Assembly: GCF_016758175.1 (NCBI RefSeq)
Contig: NZ_QYAB01000001.1
Location: forward strand, 1,963,850-2,027,849
Reading direction: 5' to 3'
Source: Leucobacter zeae
Lineage (GTDB): Bacteria > Actinomycetota > Actinomycetes > Actinomycetales > Microbacteriaceae
Length of the DNA stretch: 64,000 nt
This document shows positions 56,913-64,000 of this stretch, piece by piece. A program made the position numbers and the translations under genes. Position 1 is the first letter of the stretch; every line of letters starts with the position of its first letter. The notes beneath the pieces were generated by a model, which was not told the DNA's origin, searched no databases, and saw only the letters and a list, made by a program, of their open reading frames with translations.

Positions 56913-57787
56913 ACATCACGGCGTCCGAACAGGAGATCCTGATCGTCACCGGCATGTCCGGTGCCGGCCGGAGCACGGTCGCGAACACCCTCGAGGATCT
57001 CGGGTGGTACGTCGTCGACAATCTCCCGCTGTCCATGCTCAAGACGCTCGCCGACATGGCCGATCGTTCTGGCGGAGCGCTGCCGCGCATCGTCGCGGTC
57101 GTCGACGTGCGCGGTCGAGACCTGTTCGACGAGATCCAGAGCACCGTCGACGAGCTGCGGGAGGGCGCCACGGTGCGCGTCGTGTTCCTCGATGCGACCG
57201 ACGAGATCCTCGTCCGCCGCTACGAGGCCGTGCGCCGCCCGCACCCGCTGCAGGGCGAGCAGGGCAGCCTCCTCGAGGGCATCCGCCTCGAGCGCGAACG
57301 GCTCCAGGAGCTGCGCGCGTCGAGCGACGTGGTCATCGACACCTCCCGGTACAACGTGCACGAGCTGTCGACGGCGACGCGGGAGCTCTTCTCCGACGAC
57401 AGCACGCCCGGGCTGCAGCTGTCGGTGCAGAGCTTCGGCTTCAAGTACGGCGCCCCCACCGATGTCGATCTGATGGTCGACATGCGATTCCTGCCCAATC
57501 CGTTCTGGGAGCCCGATCTGCGGCCGCTCACCGGCGTCGACCCCGAGGTCAAGGACTACGTGCTGAGCCGCGACGGCGCCGCCGAGTTCCTCGATCACTA
57601 CGTGGCCGCGCTGACGCCCGTGCTCGCCGGATTCCAGCGCGAGAACAAGCGGCACGCCTCGCTTGCGGTAGGCTGCACCGGCGGCAAGCATCGCTCCGTC
57701 GCGACCGCCCGCGAGCTGGCGGACCGCCTCGCGGGCCTTCCCGGCGTGAGCGTCAACCTGCGCCACCGCGACCTGGGTCGCGAGTAG
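56909..57787 (+). CDS. rapZ: RNase adapter protein RapZ (YvcJ family)
   Basis: A 292-residue nucleotide-binding protein. Walker A reads [26 protein letters not shown] near 13-38, with Arg where most P-loops have Lys, a variant also found in other actinobacterial members. [22 protein letters not shown] near 95 and the C-terminal [21 protein letters not shown] near 250 are family signatures. In E. coli RapZ controls GlmS via small RNAs; the role in Actinobacteria is less clear. GTG at 56909 with AGGGAGG upstream. Confidence 0.95.
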   Translation: MNITASEQEILIVTGMSGAGRSTVANTLEDLGWYVVDNLPLSMLKTLADMADRSGGALPRIVAVVDVRGRDLFDEIQSTVDELREGATVRVVFLDATDEILVRRYEAVRRPHPLQGEQGSLLEGIRLERERLQELRASSDVVIDTSRYNVHELSTATRELFSDDSTPGLQLSVQSFGFKYGAPTDVDLMVDMRFLPNPFWEPDLRPLTGVDPEVKDYVLSRDGAAEFLDHYVAALTPVLAGFQRENKRHASLAVGCTGGKHRSVATARELADRLAGLPGVSVNLRHRDLGRE

Positions 57788-57793
57788 CACCGC

Positions 57794-57815
57794 GCCGCGG
57801 ATCCGGCGATCCGCG
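57794..57815 (+). terminator. Hairpin after rapZ
   Basis: CCGCGGATC (57794-57802) and GATCCGCGG (57807-57815) form a 9-bp perfect stem with a CGGC loop, 7 nt past the rapZ stop. Confidence 0.5.
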
Positions 57816-57907
57816 GCCGCCACCGACGGCACCGGGCTCGTCCCGGACCCCGTGCGGTCACCCGACATCCCATACGTTCCACCCCCATTCCCGAGAGGAT
57901 CCAATTC

Positions 57908-58888
57908 GTGCTGTCTACCCCCGAGGTGAAGAGTGAGCTCGTGCGTTTTCCGGTGCAGCGCACCAGCGAGCGGAACGCGGAGGTCGCCACGATCCTGCGT
58001 CTTGCCGGAGGACTCCACACGATCTCGGGCCGCATCGCCCTCGAGGCCGAGCTCCACACCCCGCAGATCGTGCAGCGCGTGCGCAAGGACCTCGCCGAGC
58101 TCTACGGGGTGCGCTCCGAGGCGAAGCACCTGCCCCCGTCGAGCACCCGCCCCGGCGCGCCCCAGTTCCTCGTGCGCGTGCTCGACGGCGAGACCCTCGC
58201 GCGCCAGCTCGGCCTGCTCGACCAGCGCCGCAGGCAGATCCGGGGCCTTCCCAACCGTCTGACGACCGGAGCGCAGGCGGAGCTCGCCGCGATCTGGCGC
58301 GGGGCCTTCCTCGCGCGCGGCGGCATCACCGCCCCGGGCCGCTCGGCCGCGCTCGAGCTGGTCTGCCCGAGCAACGAGGTCGCCATGGCGCTCGTGGGCG
58401 CTGCGGGCCGCATCGGGATCGAGGCGAAGAACCGCGAGATCCGGGGCCAGCACAAGGTGCTCATCCGCGACGCCGAGACCATCGGCGAGATGCTGGGCGC
58501 GATGGGCGCGACCGCCGCCCGTGCGAGCTGGGACGAACTGCGCAAGGCCCGCGAGACGCGCGCGACCGCGAACCGCCTCGTGAACTTCGACGACGCGAAC
58601 CTCCGCCGTTCGGCGCAGGCCTCGGTCGCGGCGTGCGCGCGCGTCGAGCGCGCGCTCGAGATCCTCGGCGAGGAGATCCCCGAGCACCTGCGCTACGCGG
58701 GGGAGCTGCGTCTCACCCACCGCGAAGCGAGCCTCGACGACCTCGGCGCCCGCGCCGAGCCCGTGCTCACGAAGGACGCGATCGCCGGTCGCATCCGGCG
58801 CCTGCTGGCCATGGCCGACAAGGAGGCCGAGGCCCGCGGGATCCCCGGGACCGAGGCCAGCCTGCCCGAGGAGCTGGACGCACTCTGA
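57908..58888 (+). CDS. whiA: DNA-binding protein WhiA
   Basis: A 326-residue regulator with an N-terminal LAGLIDADG-like fold (RNAEVATILRLAGGLHTI) and a C-terminal helix-turn-helix (LRYAGELRLTHREASLDDLGARAEPVLTKDAIAGRIRRLL near 262-302). In Streptomyces it works with WhiB for sporulation; in non-sporulating Actinobacteria it is linked to division. GTG at 57908 with GAGAGG about 9 nt upstream. The usual neighbour yvcK is missing between rapZ and whiA here. Confidence 0.95.
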   Translation: MLSTPEVKSELVRFPVQRTSERNAEVATILRLAGGLHTISGRIALEAELHTPQIVQRVRKDLAELYGVRSEAKHLPPSSTRPGAPQFLVRVLDGETLARQLGLLDQRRRQIRGLPNRLTTGAQAELAAIWRGAFLARGGITAPGRSAALELVCPSNEVAMALVGAAGRIGIEAKNREIRGQHKVLIRDAETIGEMLGAMGATAARASWDELRKARETRATANRLVNFDDANLRRSAQASVAACARVERALEILGEEIPEHLRYAGELRLTHREASLDDLGARAEPVLTKDAIAGRIRRLLAMADKEAEARGIPGTEASLPEELDAL

Positions 58889-58962
58889 CGTCGACTCCGA
58901 CCCCCGTCGCACGACCCGATCGGGTCGCGGCGAGGGTCGAGCCCGCTCTGGGCGAACACTCC

Positions 58963-58991
58963 GTCACACGGCGTCGCCCCGGGCATAGACT
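58963..58991 (+). promoter_or_regulatory. Putative sodA promoter
   Basis: GTCACA (58963-58968) and TAGACT (58986-58991) are spaced by 17 bp, 38 nt before the sodA ATG. Confidence 0.5.
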
Positions 58992-59029
58992 GAACGGACA
59001 ACCGTCCACCCAGAGAAATGGAGCGCGCT

Positions 59030-59647
59030 ATGGCCGTCTACTCACTTCCCGAACTTCCCTATGATTACGCAGCCCTCGAGCCGCACATCAGCGGCAAGAT
59101 CATGGAGCTCCACCACAGCAAGCACCATCAGGCGTACGTGACGGGTGCGAACAACGCGCTCGACCAGCTCGCCGCGGCACGCGAGTCCGAGGACTTCGCG
59201 AACATCAACCGTCTCGAGAAGGACCTCGCGTTCCACCTCGGCGGTCACACGAACCACACCGTCTTCTGGAACAACCTGTCGCCGGAGGGCGGCGGGGAGC
59301 CCGAAGGCGAACTCGCCGCGGCGATCGTCGAGCAGTTCGGCTCGTTCGCCAAGTTCCAGGCCCAGTTCGGCGCCGTGGCCAACGGCATCCAGGGCTCGGG
59401 CTGGTCGGTGCTCGCCTGGGACGCGATCGGTCAGCGCCTCTCGATCTTCCAGCTGTTCGATCAGCAGGCCAACGTGCCGATCGGCCAGACTCCGCTGCTC
59501 ATGCTGGACATGTGGGAGCACGCCTTCTACCTCGACTACCTCAACGTCAAGGCAGAGTACGTCAAGGCGTTCTGGAACCTCGCCAACTGGCAGGACGTCG
59601 CGAAGCGCTTCGACGCGGCGCGCAGCCAGACGCCCGGCCTGATCTAA
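59030..59647 (+). CDS. sodA: Superoxide dismutase (Mn/Fe type)
   Basis: A 205-residue enzyme that dismutates superoxide in the cytoplasm. Metal ligands are His in [12 protein letters not shown] near 25-34, His in [14 protein letters not shown] near 76 and the Asp/His of [14 protein letters not shown] near 160. [10 protein letters not shown] has Gln at the position where the iron enzyme of M. tuberculosis has His, which hints at manganese. ATG at 59030 has GGAG 6 nt upstream; an ATG 12 nt earlier lacks a site. It stands between whiA and pgk, where gap is often found. Confidence 0.95.
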   Translation: MAVYSLPELPYDYAALEPHISGKIMELHHSKHHQAYVTGANNALDQLAAARESEDFANINRLEKDLAFHLGGHTNHTVFWNNLSPEGGGEPEGELAAAIVEQFGSFAKFQAQFGAVANGIQGSGWSVLAWDAIGQRLSIFQLFDQQANVPIGQTPLLMLDMWEHAFYLDYLNVKAEYVKAFWNLANWQDVAKRFDAARSQTPGLI

Positions 59648-59690
59648 GCACCCCGTCCACGTCCCCCATCTGAGGAGCCGGCACAGCCCT

Positions 59691-60889
<1,199 letters not shown>

Positions 60890-60893
<4 letters not shown>

Positions 60894-61690
60894 ACGCCTC
60901 TGCCGCGCAGCGCACGCCCATCATCGCGGGCAACTGGAAGATGAACCTCGATCACCTGCAGGCCATCGCGCTCGTCCAGAAGCTCTCGTGGGGCCTCAAG
61001 GACGTGCGTCACGACTACGGTCAGGTGGAGGTCGCGGTGTTCCCGCCGTTCACCGATCTCCGCTCGGTGCAGACGCTGCTCGCCGCTGACAAGCTGTCGA
61101 TCGTGCTCGGCGCGCAGGACGTCTCGCCCCACGAAGCGGGAGCCTATACGGGAGACGTCTCGGCGCAGATGCTCGCGAAGCTCGAGGCGAAGTATGTCAT
61201 CGTCGGACACTCCGAGCGTCGTCACGGGCACGGGGAGAGCGACGAGACGGTGGGATTGAAGGCCCTCGCCGCGCACCGCGCAGGCCTGGTCCCGATGATC
61301 TGCGTCGGCGAGACCGCCGAGGATCTCGACGAGCACGGCGCAGCGGCGATCCCGCTCGCCCAGCTCGCCGCGGCGATCGCACCGCTCCCCGCCGACGCCG
61401 AGATCGTCGTCGCCTACGAGCCCGTCTGGGCGATCGGCAGCGGGCAGGCCGCCACCCCCGAGCAGGCCCAGGACGTCGCGAGGACGCTGCGCGACTCGCT
61501 CCGCGACCTGCGCGGCGACTCCGTCGCCGACGCCACGCGCATCCTGTACGGCGGGTCGGTGTCGAGTCAGAACATCGCCGGCTTCATGCGCCAGGCCGAT
61601 GTCGACGGCGCACTCGTGGGCGGCGCGAGCCTCAAGTCGGACGAGTTCTCCCGCATCATCCAGTTCCCGAAGCACGTGACCGGCTCCTAG
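60890..61690 (+). CDS. tpiA: Triose-phosphate isomerase
   Basis: A 266-residue TIM barrel that interconverts the two triose phosphates released by aldolase. [11 protein letters not shown] near 9-19 has the catalytic Asn/Lys. VIVGHSERR near 102 has the catalytic His. [21 protein letters not shown] near 173 contains the catalytic Glu and loop 6. [15 protein letters not shown] near 222 binds phosphate. ATG at 60890 overlaps pgk (ATGA), so the two are translationally coupled. Confidence 0.97.
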
Positions 61691-61727
61691 CCCGTCGCGC
61701 CTTGCTCCTTCCGCGGCCGCACCCGGG

Positions 61728-61733
61728 TATACT
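61728..61733 (+). promoter_or_regulatory. -10 element before secG
   Basis: TATACT is a near-consensus -10 hexamer 46 nt upstream of the secG GTG. No clear -35 at normal spacing. Confidence 0.5.
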
Positions 61734-61778
61734 GGGCGCTGGCCTTCCCACGCCCTCGACCCCTGAAAGGCGGACTGC

Positions 61779-62027
61779 GTGCTCATCCTCAAGATCGCCC
61801 TGATCGTCATCCTCGTGATCACGAGCCTGCTGCTCACCCTGTTCATCCTGCTGCACAAGGGCCGCGGAGGCGGCCTCTCCGACATGTTCGGCGGCGGTGT
61901 GACCTCGAGCCTGGGGTCGTCGGGCGTTGCGGAGCGCAACCTGAACCGCATCACGGTGATCGTCTCGCTCGTCTGGGTGATGTCGATCGTCGGACTCGGG
62001 CTGATCGCCCGTTTCAGCGTCGTCTAA
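61779..62027 (+). CDS. secG: Preprotein translocase subunit SecG
   Basis: An 82-residue membrane protein of the SecYEG channel. Two transmembrane helices (ILKIALIVILVITSLLLTLFILL and ITVIVSLVWVMSIVGLGLIARF) flank the cytoplasmic loop KGRGGGLSDMFGGGVTSSLGSSGVAERNLNR, which is the family signature. GTG at 61779 with AAAGG about 9 nt upstream. pgk-tpiA-secG is the standard actinobacterial order. Confidence 0.95.
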   Translation: MLILKIALIVILVITSLLLTLFILLHKGRGGGLSDMFGGGVTSSLGSSGVAERNLNRITVIVSLVWVMSIVGLGLIARFSVV

Positions 62028-62092
62028 CCGGCGGGAACCGTCCGCGGCCGGTCGCCGCGGGGAACCCCCAGCTTCACAGCAGAAAGGTCACC

Positions 62093-62461
62093 ATGGCCGG
62101 CAGTAACGCCATTCGTGGTGCGCGCGTCGGATCCGGCCCCATGGGGGAGAAGGATCACGGTGCCCGCGCCGATCGTACCCAGGTCTCGTACTGGGACGCT
62201 CTCGGGAACGAGACCGTCCGCTACTTCGCGTCGGACGTCGCGGAGGAGGACATCCCCGAGCAGATCGATTCGCCCTCGACCGGCCTGCCCGCAGGTCGGG
62301 ATCGGGAGAACCCTCCCGTGCTCGCGAAGAACGAGCCCTACAAGACGCATCTCGCGTATGTGAAGGAGCGGCGCACGCCCGACGAGGCGGAAGAGCTGCT
62401 CGAGCAGGCGCTCGAGAAGCTGCGTCTGCGCCGCGGCACGGCGAAGAAGGCGGCGGTCTGA
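62093..62461 (+). CDS. rbpA: RNA polymerase-binding protein RbpA
   Basis: A 122-residue actinobacteria-specific transcription factor that binds RNA polymerase and group 1/2 sigma factors and stabilises the open complex. AIRGARVGSGPMG near 6-18 begins the core. The C-terminal sigma-interaction domain is KNEPYKTHLAYVKERRTPDEAEELLEQALEKLRLRRG. The cysteine pair found in some RbpA cores is absent. ATG at 62093 with AGAAAGG upstream. It follows secG, as in many Micrococcales. Confidence 0.94.
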   Translation: MAGSNAIRGARVGSGPMGEKDHGARADRTQVSYWDALGNETVRYFASDVAEEDIPEQIDSPSTGLPAGRDRENPPVLAKNEPYKTHLAYVKERRTPDEAEELLEQALEKLRLRRGTAKKAAV

Positions 62462-62487
62462 CCCTCGCCTGCGACGCTCGCACGAAG

Positions 62488-62543
62488 AACACCCCCGGAT
62501 CCCGGACCGCTGCACCGCAGTCGGTCACGGATCCGGGGGTGTT
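62488..62543. terminator. Bidirectional terminator between rbpA and pgi
   Basis: A 15-bp perfect stem (62488-62502 with 62529-62543) encloses a 26-nt loop with its own small hairpin. The outer T/A bases (GTGTTT) resemble a short T-tract. It lies between convergent stops. Confidence 0.8.
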
Positions 62544-62597
62544 TCGCGTTTCCGGATGCGCCGGAACGAGCTCGGGCCGGATCGGGCCCGACGCCCG

Positions 62598-64000
62598 CTA
62601 CACGGCCGCTACGATCTCTCGCAGCGCGGCCTCGGGATCGGCGCACCGGATCGCGAGCACCGGGCGACCGCGTGCGGCGAGGACGTCGCGGTCGCCGCGC
62701 GCCTGAGCCGTGATGAGGTCGCCGAACCCGGAGGCCTGGCCGGGGATGGCGACGTCGGGGAAGGCGCCGTCCGTCACCTGCAGGAACGCGCCGAGGGCCG
62801 GACCGCCCTTGTGCAGCTGCCCCACCGAGTGCAGGTACCGCGGGCCCCACCCGAGGGTGACCGGCACGCGGAGCCGCTCGGCGAGCCGCCCGCGCAGGCG
62901 CTCGAGCGTCGCCGCGTGCTGACCCGCGGGGTCGAGGTACGCCTGGATCGCGAGATAGCCGTTCTCGGGGACCATCGCCTGCACCGCCGCGACCACGCCG
63001 GCGGCCGACTCGAGGGAAGGGTCCTCGCCGATCCCGCTCGATGCGAGCAGCGAGACACCGGCGAGGCCGGCGACGGGACGGCCCGCGTCACCATCCGTCC
63101 GGTCCTCCCGGGGATCCTCCGTGGAGTCCGCGGCTCCCGTCCGAGCGAGCGCCTCGCGAGCCGCGACCTTCGCCGACTCGACGTCGGGCTGGTCGAACGG
63201 GTCGATGCCCATGAGCTTTCCCAGGGCCGCGGTGAGCACCTCCCACATCATGAAGTGCGCACCGAGCGTTCCGGTCACGGCCGCCGAGCCCGAGAAGTCC
63301 TGATAGAGCGGGTCAGCCGTCTCGCCGTAGAGGTGCACGAGTTCCATGTTGCCCGGCCGGTCGCGCAGCTCGGGGGCTGCGACCGGCAGTGCGACGGGCA
63401 GCACGCCCGTGCCGTCCTTGCCGGTCGATTCGGCGATGAGCTGCTCGACCCAGGCGCCCAGTCCCCAGTCGGCGCTGTTGCCCGACGAGAGGGCGAGCAG
63501 ATACCGATCCGGCAGCCCCGCCGCAAGCACCGCCGCGAGCACCAGCGCCGGATTCTCGACCGAGTCGGCGGCGACGCGCGCCACGACCGAGGACGCATCG
63601 GCGAGGAGCCTGCGCACATCGGCGCCGGCGAGTCCCGTCGGCACGAGGCCGAAGGCCGTGAGCGCCGAGAACCGGCCGCCCACGTTCGGGTCGGCGAGGA
63701 ACACGCGCTGCCCGGCTTCCCGAGCATCGGCCTCGAGCGCAGAGCCCGGGTCTGTGACGACGATGATCCGGCCTGCCGGGTCGATGCCCGTCTCGCGGAA
63801 CGCATGGTCGAACGACGCCCGATGGCTCCGGGTCTCGATGGTGCCGCCCGACTTCGAGCTGACGACGACCGCGGTGCGCGAGAGATCCGCAGAGAGCTCC
63901 CGGCGCATGACCGCGGGGTGCGTCGAGTCGATCACCGTCAGGGCGACGCCGGACCACCGCGCGATGACCTCGGGAGCGAGACTCGATCCGCCCATCCCGC
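62598..64000 (-). CDS. pgi: Glucose-6-phosphate isomerase, N-terminus outside the window
   Basis: The C-terminal 467 residues of a PGI, read leftward, with the start beyond the right edge. GMGGSSLAPEV at the edge binds phosphate. VVSSKSGGTIETR follows near 45-57 of the visible part and FSALTAFGLVPTGLAG near 108, with the sugar-binding ETADPLYQDFSGSAAVTG near 220. It interconverts glucose and fructose 6-phosphates. An insertion rich in Asp/Glu/Thr (SKVAAREALARTGAADSTEDPREDRTDGD region) is probably a surface loop. The usual pentose-phosphate neighbours zwf and opcA do not lie between it and rbpA. Confidence 0.95.
   Translation of the reverse strand, partial: GMGGSSLAPEVIARWSGVALTVIDSTHPAVMRRELSADLSRTAVVVSSKSGGTIETRSHRASFDHAFRETGIDPAGRIIVVTDPGSALEADAREAGQRVFLADPNVGGRFSALTAFGLVPTGLAGADVRRLLADASSVVARVAADSVENPALVLAAVLAAGLPDRYLLALSSGNSADWGLGAWVEQLIAESTGKDGTGVLPVALPVAAPELRDRPGNMELVHLYGETADPLYQDFSGSAAVTGTLGAHFMMWEVLTAALGKLMGIDPFDQPDVESAKVAAREALARTGAADSTEDPREDRTDGDAGRPVAGLAGVSLLASSGIGEDPSLESAAGVVAAVQAMVPENGYLAIQAYLDPAGQHAATLERLRGRLAERLRVPVTLGWGPRYLHSVGQLHKGGPALGAFLQVTDGAFPDVAIPGQASGFGDLITAQARGDRDVLAARGRPVLAIRCADPEAALREIVAAV

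Overview
The window is a densely coded, very GC-rich stretch of an actinobacterial chromosome. WhiA, RbpA, a ClpP1/ClpP2 pair followed by ClpX, an ileS T-box with a short Stem I, the ileS-folC-DUF4233-ndk order and the glyT-cysT-valT tRNA cluster all point to Micrococcales, most likely Microbacteriaceae. The genus cannot be fixed from the sequence. No prophage, insertion sequence, CRISPR array or replication origin was seen.

Layout. 0-1.2 kb: the 5' part of an unknown membrane protein and a repeat-rich spacer. 1.2-2.9 kb: four tRNA genes around a membrane-anchored protein with an HELLH motif. 3-7 kb: thrS, a HIT hydrolase, yebC and ruvC. 7-14.8 kb: a TRIC-like membrane protein, recO, uppS, dusB, dgt, dnaG and an orphan ABC ATPase. 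14.9-20.5 kb: tRNA-Asn, a gamma-class carbonic anhydrase, tRNA-Gly, tRNA-Pro, tig, clpP1, clpP2 and clpX. 20.5-28.3 kb: a divergent sugar locus, with lacI-fba-pfkB leftward and a substrate-binding protein, permease, ATPase, PfkB kinase and FrcK-like kinase rightward, around a 28-bp palindromic operator. 28.3-35.2 kb: valS, a GyrI-like protein and a glycine-betaine type ABC importer. 35.6-41.7 kb: T-box, ileS, folC, DUF4233 and ndk. 41.8-51.9 kb: ilvD, then a more accessory block of regulators, a YcaQ/AlkX-like DNA glycosylase, uvrB, a VOC protein and a RES-type toxin-antitoxin pair. 52-58.9 kb: uvrA, uvrC, rapZ and whiA. 59-64 kb: sodA, pgk, tpiA, secG, rbpA and a partial pgi.

Themes. DNA repair and replication genes are unusually frequent (ruvC, recO, dgt, dnaG, the AlkX-like gene, uvrB, uvrA, uvrC). 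Several of them have a TANNNT-like -10 element exactly 6-7 nt before the start codon and no Shine-Dalgarno sequence, the layout of leaderless mRNAs. uvrA also has a near-consensus LexA box over its -35 region. Regulation is readable at several other loci: a translational-type ileS T-box, a candidate ClgR operator before clpP1, the LacI-type palindrome, and a MarR-type palindrome. Terminators are mostly long perfect GC-rich hairpins with little or no T-tract. Partners that often sit beside genes here are not at this locus: ruvAB after ruvC, yvcK between rapZ and whiA, gap before pgk, and zwf/opcA/pgl next to pgi.
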